This document shows positions 29,868-39,900 of a DNA stretch of 64,000 nucleotides, piece after piece (within the stretch, counting starts at the first letter, position 1; every line of letters begins with the position of its first letter). This stretch comes from Tachypleus tridentatus (taxonomy: Eukaryota > Arthropoda > Merostomata > Xiphosura > Limulidae). The notes beneath the pieces are model-generated. The model saw nothing but the letters and a program-made list of their open reading frames with translations. It ran no database searches and had not been told where the DNA came from. Location: contig NC_134829.1 in NCBI RefSeq assembly GCF_004210375.1, forward strand, positions 52,568,107 to 52,632,106. The letters run 5' to 3'. Both the position numbers and the translations under genes were made by a program.

Positions 29868-30772
29868 TCTCTACTCACCACTTCATTTTAGTTCTAGCTG
29901 CCTCAAAGCTGTGCTACTCCATAACGGGAATAAGTATCCGTTTCTTCCCCTAGCTCATTCAGTGCATCTCAAAGAGAAATACAACAGCGTCAAGACCTTG
30001 ATAGAAGCTTTGAAGTATGATGAATATGGCTGGAAGGTTATCGGATACTTCAAAATGGTGGCATTCCTGATGGGTCTCCACGTAGGCTTTACCAAGTTTC
30101 CCTGTTTTCTTTGCCTTTGGGACAGTAGGGACACAGCAGAGCACTACAACAGGAAGCACAGGGCACAACGGACTGAGTTTTCTGTAAGGAGGCACAATGT
30201 CAAGTGTGAGCCATTAGTGGACCTCCAGAAGGTGTTGTTTCCACCATTTGACATAAAACTGGGTCTTACAAAACAATTTGTCATAGCTCTTGATAAGAGG
30301 TCTGCAGTTTTCAAGTACCTTCGAGACTTCTTTCCAATGCTATCTGAGGCAAATGTCAAAGCTGCTGTCTTCGTTGAGCCACAGAAAAGAAGATCCTGGA
30401 GTGCACAGAATTCCTCAAGAAGCTCAGTAAGAAGGAAAAAAGCTTGGGGCATCTTTGTCGCAGTGGTTTGGGGCTTCTTGGGCAATCACAAGGCCGAAAA
30501 TTATATGGAAGTGGTTGAGACTCTGGTTAAAAAACTATGGCAAAATGGGCTGCAGGATGTCTCTGAAAGTCCATATCGCTGACGCTCATCTTGATAAGTT
30601 CAAGAAGAACATGGAAGCATACTCAGAGGAGCAAGGTGAGCGCTTACACCAAGATATACAGGACTTTGAATGCCGTTACCAAGAAAACATGATACGAGAC
30701 TATATTTGGGGGCTGATACATGAAAGTGATTTAAATTATAGTCGCAAATCTCAAAAAACTACTCACTTCTAA
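29868..30772 (+). pseudogene. Decayed transposon-encoded protein (possible transposase, family unnamed)
   Basis: I recognise the frame as a repeat-encoded protein found in many arthropod genomes and annotated there only as uncharacterised. Visible conserved stretches are KAVLLHNGNKYP, LAHSVHLKEKYNSVKTLIEA, a cysteine pair in FPCFLCLWDSRD, and a C-terminal GERLHQDI...YIWGLI. The Cys pair and position are compatible with a DDE-type transposase core, but I cannot place catalytic residues. It is broken: a single extra A in an A-run near 30531-30536 shifts frame within the LVK-NYGKMG stretch, and a compensating pair of frameshifts lies near 30385 and 30435. The C-terminal part resumes in a second frame and stops at 30770-30772. 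The N-terminal end appears lost, because the TATA region abuts coding-like sequence. Confidence 0.65.
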
Positions 30773-31045
30773 ACATTTTTTCTTCATTTTTGTATAATTT
30801 TACTATAAATACATGTAAATCTTGATTTATATGTTGTTTTATTCAGACCTTATGTAAATGAAAATGTGCAAATTTTTCCGTTTTTCATAGAATATAGGTT
30901 AATTTCTAAATTTCATTAGCCAAGTCACAAAAGCAAAGTTTGAAGGGAATAATGGTCATTTTCTGTACTTTTACAACATAAGCAATTAAGGAATAACACA
31001 TACTATCCAGTAACAAAATTTGTGTCACGTAGTGTTATAGTACAA

Positions 31046-31228
31046 TTGATGTGAATGAAGTTTCTCTCTGGGCATCATATGTATAAAAAAATTATAAAGT
31101 AAATGTTGCAACAGTGAAGGAAACTTTTAGAAACATTAGAAAGAAATAAACTAATTCTGTATCATTTAGCGGAGTGATTTTCGAATTATTTTCATCAAAT
31201 AATAAGAAACAAACAAGACATCACATTA
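31046..31228 (+). mobile_element. Possible 5' LTR end of a retrotransposon remnant
   Basis: The AT-rich sequence ends CATCACA directly before a primer-binding-site-like motif at 31229. The left edge is not defined and I see no matching 3' LTR in the window. The call rests on the following motif and the gag-like frame. Confidence 0.3.
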
Positions 31229-31244
31229 TTGGTGTCAAAAGTGG
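31229..31244 (+). other. Primer-binding-site-like motif of an LTR retrotransposon
   Basis: TTGGTGTCAAAAGTGG resembles the tRNA primer site that follows the 5' LTR in many Ty3/Gypsy-type elements. It lies 68 bp before a start codon of a gag-like frame. Confidence 0.45.
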
Positions 31245-31311
31245 TATTATTTTGGTGAAAATAAAATAGAACTTTTGATATGCTTCAAGTTATACTTTAC
31301 TGTTTAATAGA

Positions 31312-31572
31312 ATGATCACGCGTGCAAAAATAGAGATCCAAGCGTTATTGGACATGATGAAATTATTAAAATAACAAGAAAAAAGTGACCGAAGATTTTA
31401 GAAACGAGACAAAAATTAAAATGAGAACAGAAAAATTAAAAACAGAAATTGTAAGAAGAAAGTTATTTAAAAAAGAATTAAAATTACAAGTATATCTAAT
31501 TGGTGATAATATAGATGAAACTGTTAGAGATATGCACAGGGATCACAACAATAAATCCGAAGGATTGTAAAT
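31312..31572 (+). pseudogene. Gag-like N-terminal fragment of an LTR retrotransposon, broken
   Basis: From the ATG at 31312 the frame reads MITRAKIEIQALLDMMKLLK and stops at TAA. After one frameshift it continues as a charged, coiled-coil-like stretch rich in Lys and Glu (31388-31570). The EIQALLDMM start followed by a charged helix resembles gag leaders of Gypsy-type elements. There is no capsid core, zinc knuckle or pol, so at most this is the 5' stub of an old insertion. It could also be a chance AT-rich frame. Confidence 0.4.
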
Positions 31573-31635
31573 GAACACAAAAGAAGTACAGAAAGTGTGT
31601 AATGACAAAATTGAAGAAATACGAAAAGACCTACT

Positions 31636-31945
31636 GGTTTATACCCACTATCTTGTATAAAGTTAATTACTTTATGTTTACTCTCGTATACAAGACCTAC
31701 GTTTTTATACCTACTATCTTGTATAAAGTTCGTTACTTTATGTTTACTATTATATATAAGAGTTACCGGTTTATACCTACTGTATTGTATAAAGTTCATT
31801 ACTTTATGTTTACTATTGTATATAAGAGTTACCGGTTTATACCTACTGTATTGTATAAAGTTCATTACTTTATGTTTACTATTGTATATAAGAGTTACCG
31901 GTTTATACCTACTGTATTGTATAAAGTTCATTACTTTATGTTTCA
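31636..31945. repeat. 66-bp minisatellite, about 4.7 copies
   Basis: Monomers contain ACTTTATGTTTACTATTGTA and GGTTTATACCTACTGTATTG. The last three copies are identical and the first two diverged. The 66-bp period equals that of the large satellite but the sequence is unrelated. Open frames of 140-179 codons on both strands come from the period being divisible by 3. Confidence 0.9.
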
Positions 31946-33666
31946 ACTAGTTTATGCTTGTAATGAGACATCAGATCAACGCGTTCTGTTATTCGTTCCT
32001 GCATGTGTTAGCCATTGTTTATATGCAGTTTTACGTTTATCCCCAGAATATGATCTTTCGGTTATACATAGATGCATCCTGTTGTTTATCTCTATAGTAC
32101 TTTGTTTATCCCTGGTATCTGGTCTATCATCAGTCTTCTGAATGTAGTCTGTCAGTGGGAGTTTATCTTTTGTGTAGTCATTCCCTGTATACGGTACCAT
32201 ATCTAATCTCAGTTGAAGTAAAAGTGTATTGATAAGACAACTGGTATGGTTATTTATTTTTAATATAAAGTAACGGTTCGTTGCAAAGTCTATTTGTTAA
32301 CCTGAATATAATCTAAGAAGGCCGAAAAGTTGTTCTGTATTTTATTTTAATTGAAGGTTTTATACCCATACTAGAGTCTTATGAATACATCTAAGCTTTG
32401 TAAGTACCTGCGTTTATTTCCTTTATATATCTCATGATTTATCCCATCTTGTATGCTGTCTATCAAATATTTCTTCTCGATAGTCTACCTATCACCCCCA
32501 CCAAAATCATACACTGAAGATCTCCACGCAATTTAGTAGTAATTTTCTGTATACGGCATATCAATCATTCTAGTAAATGTTTTGTCAGTTATAATTTTGA
32601 TACATTTTGCTAGTTTAGTGCTAAAATGTTGGAGTCATGAAGTCACGTTTTGAGAAATAAACGTTTTTACGTTACTCTTCATATTTCCTCTTCAGTATTT
32701 TGATGAATAGAAATGTTTTTAGCGACACTATCCTTTAAAGCATTATAACTAACAGATATCTTATAGTGTCTTTGTTATCTATAACGTTATTTCATCGAAC
32801 TAACCGCTAAAAGCCGGGTTGTGATACCCGTGGTGGGAAGTGCTCAAATAGCTCCTTATGCAGCTTTGTCCTTTATTCCAAATAAACAAACAAATAATCA
32901 AATAACTGGTGCGTGTGAAAATATTTCATTACTTCTGCGATAACAACACGTAAAATATTTCAAACTTCAACAGTAAATACAATATATTAGCCAATAACCA
33001 GAAGTAAAATGAATTTCCACATGTTTTACAAAACAAAAGTATATGGTCCTTAAGCAACTTAAAACCAACAACTAATATATTTCGTGATAAAGGTAAGGAA
33101 AAAACTATATATTTTATATGTGTGGATTAGATGCTAAGTATTTTATGGAGCATCTAGTGAAAGCGAATTTTAATATGTTTATCACAGACTACCTTTTTTT
33201 TTATCTTAGACTCTCTTTTAAACATCTTGTATCAAAGCCTAAGAAAAACATTCTTAATGCAAAATTGACAAATAAAATACTAACAAAACTATTTAAAAGA
33301 AAAAAATTGATATAAAAATTAAAATAGTGTGGTATTTTTAATAATCAAAATATATTTATGTACAAAAATGTAGGGACGAGGGCTAAGCAAAGAAACAGTA
33401 ATAAGATTATATATTTATTTTGATGAAAAAAAGTCTCTCAAATACTGAATAACTTAAAAAGTAAGAGTTTGCCATAAAACAAGTTATTAAAAGCTCCATT
33501 TCAGTTTCAACTTACACTTTAATAGGGTTAATAAACTATTAAAATTTAAAGCTAGAATTTTATTGCTTTTCACAATAATTGCTCAAATACAGACTTTAGC
33601 TGCAGCTAAGATGGCGCTGTTTTTTCTCCCATCGTTCTCTTGAATGTCTGTGTAAACAAATCATTA
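31946..33666. other. 1.7 kb without a recognised gene
   Basis: AT-rich sequence with only a SINE B tail (32795-32898). The 65-codon frame at 33118-33315 is Lys/Phe-rich and has no features of a gene. Confidence 0.45.
32795..32898 (+). mobile_element. SINE family B, 5'-truncated
   Basis: It carries CGCTAAAAGCCGGGTTGTGA, the B-box region TGATACCCGTGGTGGG, then AAATAGCTCC, AGCTTTGTCCTTTATTCC and a CAAACAAACAAA tail. The head upstream is not recognisable. Confidence 0.65.
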
Positions 33667-33672
33667 TTTATT
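33667..33672 (-). terminator. Polyadenylation signal of the cuticle-type gene
   Basis: AATAAA on the minus strand, 70 bp downstream of the stop codon at 33742-33744. Position and orientation fit the 3' end of the three-exon gene. Confidence 0.6.
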
Positions 33673-33741
33673 TAGTTTATAATTTGCTTCGATTTCATCC
33701 CAGGAAGTCAAGGTAGCATTTACTTCAGAATATCACTTCCT

Positions 33742-33961
33742 TCAGTGTCCATAACCTCCTCCTTTACCATGACCACCACCGTATTTGGGGGCATGATTAT
33801 ACTCCCAGTAATGTTCACCATATCCACCCTTCTTGTCTCCCCATCGAACTTTTGTGCGGAAAGTATGGCCTTTTCCCTGTTCTGATCGTTCTTGGAAATG
33901 GTAAGGATTTCCTTTCCGGTAGCCAAATTCGTACTCCTTATATCCAGGAACCCTAGCATAC
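33742..33961 (-). CDS. Cuticle-type gene, coding exon 3
   Basis: It starts after a long T-run and CAG acceptor, completes the Gln 56 codon, and encodes residues 57-128 up to TGA. Codon use is clearly protein-like compared with the AT-rich surroundings. No copy of this exon is seen in the second duplication unit. Confidence 0.85.
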
Positions 33962-36900
33962 CTGAAAAAAAAAAAACAAAATGAGAGGATATATTTTAAA
34001 ATAACGTTTATTGGTCTGTCAGTGACGATTTTGTTTTCGGTGAAACAACAAATTAGGGTTAAAGTTAGCGAGCAGTGATTTTGAGTTATGCCAGATATTT
34101 TCTTCTTTATAATGAATATTGATTAAGGATTTGAAGTCATAAACTGTAAACGCCATGAAACATTTTTAGGCCTAGCATTAGATTATATTTAGGCTTGGTT
34201 GTCGTTTGTAGATGTTTCATGTTGCTAAAGGAACCATCAGAATGTTTCAAGAAAATTGCTAACAGTTCAAGTACGTCCCGTAGAAATGTAGACTAGTTTA
34301 ATTTCTCCTTCCTACAATACTCCCATTATCATGTGATTCTTTTATATCCTTAATGAGGAATTTTATCCTTTATTTGATACCATAAAAAGCACCAAAATGT
34401 ATGCTGGTAACTGAATAAGCTTAGGCTTAGATAGTACATTGTAGAATGAAACTTTTTTTTCAGATGAATCGTTCGTAAATACAACACGATTTATTAGTAT
34501 TATTTTTAATATGATCTAGTAAACTTGTCTGTTAACTTTAGAATATAATGCATATATATATATATATATCAATAAAAAAAATGTAAGGGTGAGAATTGAC
34601 CGAGCACAAAATGAAATTTATGTGTATTTGTAAGAGTGGAAAACGTTTAATGAAATATAGTTTTCAGTCGATTTAAAGGAAGTGCATGATAAAAGGTGGA
34701 AGCGTTGAAGAAAATATAGTAGTTTCTACCGTTTGAAAAATTAAGTATTAAAGATAAAGATACACATTTTAAATGCTTCAGAAGGAACTGCTTGTTTAAA
34801 AAGAGACCTTTAAGGAAAGGCGAGATATTTAGTCGTTTGAAAATACAAAAGGATTTACATTTTTAAGAATGAGAAAAATTGAGGTTAGGTACAATTCTCA
34901 TGTGACTATAAAGACAATGGTTGCTGAATTGGTGACTAAACTGCCAGGTAATCTGGTGACTAAGGAAAGCGACTTTAAATCCAAGCGCCAATGTTGATTC
35001 CGTTTACGGGCAATAAATTACCAAAAATATATCTTACCGTATTTGTAACTATGGTTTGTGCTCTCAGTCGAACTGATGTTACTTCGAAATTCATTTATTT
35101 TACTTGATGTGAGAACCATTGAGCTTGTAAATATAAAATAATTCTGTAATAATTTAAATAGGTAAAATGTAAGACAGTAACTTCAGTCATTTAAAACCTA
35201 ACAATCGGTAAAATAGCGCAAATGTAAGCAAGAAAGCAGAAATTGTAGCAACAAGTTTACCCGTATTTACTACATGAACTTTAGAAACATAACTAGGCTT
35301 AGCAGCTGAATAGGCGAGGAGATATACAAAAGTACCGTCACGGAAATAAACAGATTACACTATGTAACAAAATTTTTCTTTTTCTTGTTCCTGGGCAGAA
35401 AGTGTAATTTCCCAGTTGCTTATGCCTAAAGTGAGTGGAAAAGACCTATTTTTCTCTTCAAACTTTGAAGAGAAACTTGGGAGCGTATAACGAAATGGGA
35501 GACCAAATTTGGGGGCTGATACGTGAAAGTGATTTACATTACAGTCGCAAATCTCGAAAAACTAGTCACTTCTAAATATTTTTGTATAACATTAGTATAA
35601 ATACATGTAAATCTTGATTCATACGTTTGTTTTATTCAGACCTTATGTAAATGAAAATGTGCAAATTTGCCCGTTTTTACATAGAAAATAGGTTAATTTC
35701 TAAATTTCATTATCCAGGTCACAAAAACAAAGTTTGAAGGGAATAATGGCCATTTTCTGCACTTTTACAACATAAGCAATTAAGAAATAACACATACTAT
35801 CCAGGAACAAAATTTGTGTTACATGGAAGAAATAACACATACTATCCAGGAACAAAATTTGTGTTACATAATGTAATAATAAGGATTTTTGAGGTTCAGG
35901 CTGTAATCAGAAATATTTGCGTTTATTAGTTTGGATGTTAGATAGTCTTATGTGTGTCATTATAGTCCTAGCGGTGGCAGTGAAAAACAATATCAAGTCA
36001 CATTAAAATGTATTTCATAAAACTACAACAACAGTGGTTTTCACAAGGTAATTAAACAGATCGCGTATAATCATGTGTGATAGTATAGATTTGGAGAAGT
36101 AATGTAATTCTTATCTTTACTTGTTTCACAAACCATCAGTGTAGGAAGTGACGTAAAATAACAGGTTTTAAAGCGTTTTTAACTGTCTTTTATTTTTATA
36201 TAAAAAATGGAGCAACAGTGTACCAAAATAATGTCAAAATAGACTTATCTATCACTGGCGTTCTTCGTACAGCTCAACCTGAAGAACAAACTTGTAAAGA
36301 TCCAGAAATTCAGTTATGCATGAGTAGAGAAATAATGTCGAGCCTGTTTTGTTTTAAAGATGACGTAGTGGTTTAAACGTTCGTTTTTCTTATGTGTTGA
36401 TGATAAAACCAAATCGTGTTAAAAAACGACACTTTAATAAAGTCCAACAGAAACATGTAGGCAATGCCTGACTGAACGCTTGGTGTGTAATGAATATAGC
36501 AAAAACATTAAGGTTTTAATATAGAAAATGTTTCTGCGTTCAGTCTTTGCACAGCTGCACTGCACTGCACTCGGGCTGTTACAGTTGTTGTTCAGCAACC
36601 GAAGACGTGGTTTTATCTCGAAGTTAGGTTTAAAGGGGCGTAAATCCCGCCGTGAAAATTACAGTACACTAAATACTATATATGTAAAAACGGCTCGTTT
36701 GGGTTGAGAAAATATTTTACGTAGAGGAGCGAACAATGTTTTGATCTTCTTCGGTCATCGTCAGGTTCACAAAGAAAGAAAGAGGTAACTGACCGGAAGC
36801 TGACCACATGTTTAAAAGGGGTTGTGTAACTGAGTTTCGGAATGTAGAGGTCATTGTTAGATGTTTGAATATATAATTTTATATTATTTATTATTTTATT

Positions 36901-39900
36901 TTAATATAGGTATAAAGGTGTTCCTTTGTATTGGTTTACTTTGGGCTTGAGTTGTTGTATAAGTAAGGCTTCTTAAATTTTGCGTCTGTTTATGTTTGTT
37001 TCTTTATTTACTATTTGAGTGTTTTCTATGGTTATGTTGTGTTTATTTGATTGGCAGTATTCGAAAACGTGTGAAGATGACTTTTTTATGTTCTTTGAAT
37101 CTGGTTTCCACTTATCTACATGTTTCTCCAATATGGAAGTCGTGGCAGTTATCACATTGTATTTTGTAAATAATGTTGGTGTGGTGTTTGTCAGTTTAGT
37201 TTTACATAGTATAGACCTAAGTTTTGTGCCTGGTTTTGAACAAATTTGGTATTAACCGGAATGCCATATTTTGTTACTAGTTTTACCAAATGTTGGTTAT
37301 TTTTCTGCTGATGTCGGGAATATATGGTATACAGCAGTATATGGTTTCGTGATTTTTTGATTCGTGAGATATATTTGCTTTTGTTGGTTGATTTTGCTTT
37401 CTGTCTAGGTGTGTGCGTATAATGTTTTCTACGGTTTGTGGAGGAAACTTATTGATGTTGATGAAGTATTGTTTTATTTTGTCTAATTCATCGTTAATTT
37501 TATTTTGTGAGCATAGTTTTATGGCTTTGTTTATTTGGTTTCTTAGTATTTTGAGTTTTTGTTTTGTTTTGTTACACCCTTTCAAACATGTGGTCAGCTT
37601 CCGGTTAGTTACCTCTTTCTTTCTTTGTGAACTTGACGATGACCGAAGAAGGTCGAAACATTGTTCGCTCCTCTACCTAAAATATTTTCTCAACCCAAAT
37701 GAGCCGTTTTTACATATCTATTTCTCTACAAGTGGGTTTTCTCGACATCACTGATTTGTACACTAAATTATTAAGTGTTGTAACTTCACCAACTGACAAC
37801 GCCTTGTTACGTAGTATTTTTTCTTTGTTTTAAGATTGATTGCGCATAAACGTCTGCATTACTTTGGGTAACTAGTATTTATAAAGCATTGAAATACAAC
37901 TCGCGAAAATGTGATTCCAGCACCGTAACTCGACGTATATGAAAGGTGAAATCCGACAATACCAAGAAAAGTAAGTCTTCATCAGGTCAGTAGGTCCGTA
38001 ACCTTGAATGTATAGGAGCCAATCACACGGTTACTTTTTTATACGTCTTGCGCGGGTTTTCTTGAACCACAAATCATAATCATTCAACATTCGATCCTAA
38101 CTGGACAATACTGCCAGTAATGAATTTAATCCAAATATCTCATAGTTTTCAAACATTTTGATCTACGTAATAGATCACTCTGTATTAAACATACTGAAAG
38201 TGTCTTTGATCTACTAATAATAATTCTATTAATGACAAGACTGGTAACAGAATTTGTTGTTTTGGCGCAAAGCTACACAGTAGTCTATCTCTACCTATCA
38301 TTGGAATGGAATCCTCGATTTTACCACAGTAATTCTGTAAATTTACCACTAACTGATGACGAGACAGTGACATCTAAAAGTTAAGCTATGATGAAGACTG
38401 AAGACGGTAACAAGTTAAAGTTAAGAAGTGGCTGTGGGGCTTCTCCTAGGTAATTTGCCGCTGATACGAAAAATCTCTAATCGACTGGAATTCGAACATG
38501 GTCAGAATATATCTCACTCAATGAACTTTTGTTGTTGTTTTTCTCTAGTTCCGATAATTATTTAGGGACAAAACATTAATTCCTAAAATGTTGAACGAAC
38601 GTTGTAACCTTTGTTAACGCGAAAAAAATTGTAATATTTACAGACAATTAGAGACAAATCTTTATATTTTGTTTCAGAGATTTGTTATTTTGTACTCAAA
38701 TATTTACTTACTGAAAATAACCTCCGTTCCCTCCACCACCACCATAACCAGTAGCTGATGATTTTAGATCTTCGGCATGAAGACCAGTGTTCTGATAGTT
38801 TTCGTCGTCTGCTTCTTTGACTCCTGTTACCATGACAACCACAACGGCAAGAATGAGAAGCTATACAAAACAAGACGTGCAAATACATTTCGTTGTTGTT
38901 TAACAAATAAAAAGAGAAATGAAGTAAAAATTTTGGCTTCTTACGAAACTTAGTTTCGGGTTGTATATTTATTTCTCAGAGTACTGTATTAATTACATAT
39001 AATTTAATACAGGATCAGAGCTTTAAAGTTTATTATCATTGTAATTAAACGTTTTGTATTTTCAATTTTGTTGGTGTTTATTGTCATTTTGAATTAACGT
39101 TTCCTAGGATTTAGATGTGTACAAAAAAGTGGATAAGTTTGTTGGATTTATAATATTAGATGACTCTGAGTTTTGGCCAAGCGTGTTAAGGCGTGCAACT
39201 CGTAATCTGAGGGTCGCGGGTTCGCATCCCAATCGCGCCAAATGCTCGCCCTTTCAGCCGTGGGGGCGTTATAATGTGACGGTCAATCCCACTATTCGTT
39301 GGTAAAAGAGTAGCCCAAGAGTTGGCGGTGGGTGGTGATTACTAGCTACCTTCTCTCTAGTCTTACACTGCTAAATTAGGGATTGCTATCACAGATAGCC
39401 CTCGAGTAGCTTTGTGCGAAATTCAAAAAACAAACAAGACCAAGGAACCATTTTAAAACACCAACACGAAAGGTCAGTGCCTTCTTCAATGACAAAAAAA
39501 AAAGATATATTTAAATTCATATTTCTTGTGTGATCGAATTTTGATTTAATGATTTTATGTCACGGATAGAGCGGTATTCTCGTAAATGAACCAAATCGAC
39601 ACGAAGTCGATAAACTTGTTTTATCAAAACAAAAGTTCCACCGTTATTGTTATAACTGGAACGTATATACATAGAATTATTTATACTGAATTTTACACGA
39701 TTCGACTAAACGGTGCACAAGTTTATACAATTATTTTATATAAACGTTCAGAAACACTTGAAGTATTTTTACAGGAATAAAATAACGGACTGATATTACA
39801 TCATGGAATATTCATTGTTATTGTCTTTTCTGAATTACATTTAAAGTAGCAGTACATCTGTATAAAGATATTATCAAACCATTTTTGGAGTATGTATATT

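Larger units (their letters stand above)
29512..31035 (+). mobile_element. DNA transposon with CACTATG-type ends and TATA target duplication
   Basis: The left end reads ACACTATGTAACAAAATTTT and the right end, reverse-complemented, reads ACACTACGTGACACAAATTT. The subterminal regions also match in inverted orientation, both with CTTCAAACTTTGCTTTTGTGA. TATA flanks both sides (29508-29511 and 31036-31039), fitting a 4-bp target duplication. Inside are a heat-shock-element-like cluster, a TATA box and a decayed reading frame. A deleted relative lies at 35357-35874. CACTA-like ends suggest the CMC group, but I cannot assign a superfamily with confidence. Confidence 0.75.
36675..37757 (-). mobile_element. 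Penelope-like retroelement, truncated, inverted terminal repeats
   Basis: It is flanked by an exact 11-bp duplication. Both ends carry the same module in opposite orientation: TAAAAACGGCTCGTTTGGG near the left edge and the reverse complement (with CAACCCAAATGAGCC) near the right, each followed inward by a hammerhead-like motif and a GGAAGCTGACCACATG segment. Between them is a minus-strand remnant of the C-terminal part of the Penelope polyprotein with GIY-YIG endonuclease features. The reverse transcriptase domain is missing. The right terminal 40 bp also forms the left end of the element at 42125. Confidence 0.85.
33962..38711 (-). other. Intron 2 of the cuticle-type gene (4.75 kb)
   Basis: It holds a (TA)n run near 34552-34568, an internally deleted CACTATG transposon (35357-35874) and a Penelope-like element (36675-37757). 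The remainder has no recognisable feature. Confidence 0.7.
34691..38778. repeat. Duplicated segment, copy 1
   Basis: This 4.1-kb segment is repeated at 59912-64000. It covers most of intron 2 with both transposon insertions and part of exon 2. By eye I count about half a dozen substitutions, 13 single-base indels almost all in homopolymer runs, and one 6-bp indel (ATGAAG near 38388). The right end of the match is set by the window end. Confidence 0.95.

Noticed and set aside
29959-30485. Minus-strand frames of 78 and 113 codons opposite the transposon protein
   Set aside because: They are shadows of the plus-strand frame, which has the recognisable conserved stretches.
31524-32141. 140- and 179-codon frames over the 31.6-kb minisatellite
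   Set aside because: Both strands are open because the period is 66 bp. No other evidence of coding.
33720-33959. 79-codon minus-strand frame over exon 3 in a different phase
   Set aside because: The frame that joins exon 2 through proper splice sites, and that has protein-like composition, is a different one.
37019-37754. Plus-strand frames of 78 and 113 codons in the Penelope element
   Set aside because: Antisense shadows. The GIY-YIG residues are on the minus strand.
38240-38380. Possible degraded SINE in intron 2 (GGCGCAAAGCTACACAG)
   Set aside because: Only about 20 bases resemble a SINE tail; the rest cannot be aligned by eye.
38685-38906. 73-codon minus-strand frame over exon 2 in a different phase
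   Set aside because: It ignores the splice sites. The in-frame spliced reading gives a signal peptide and joins exon 3.
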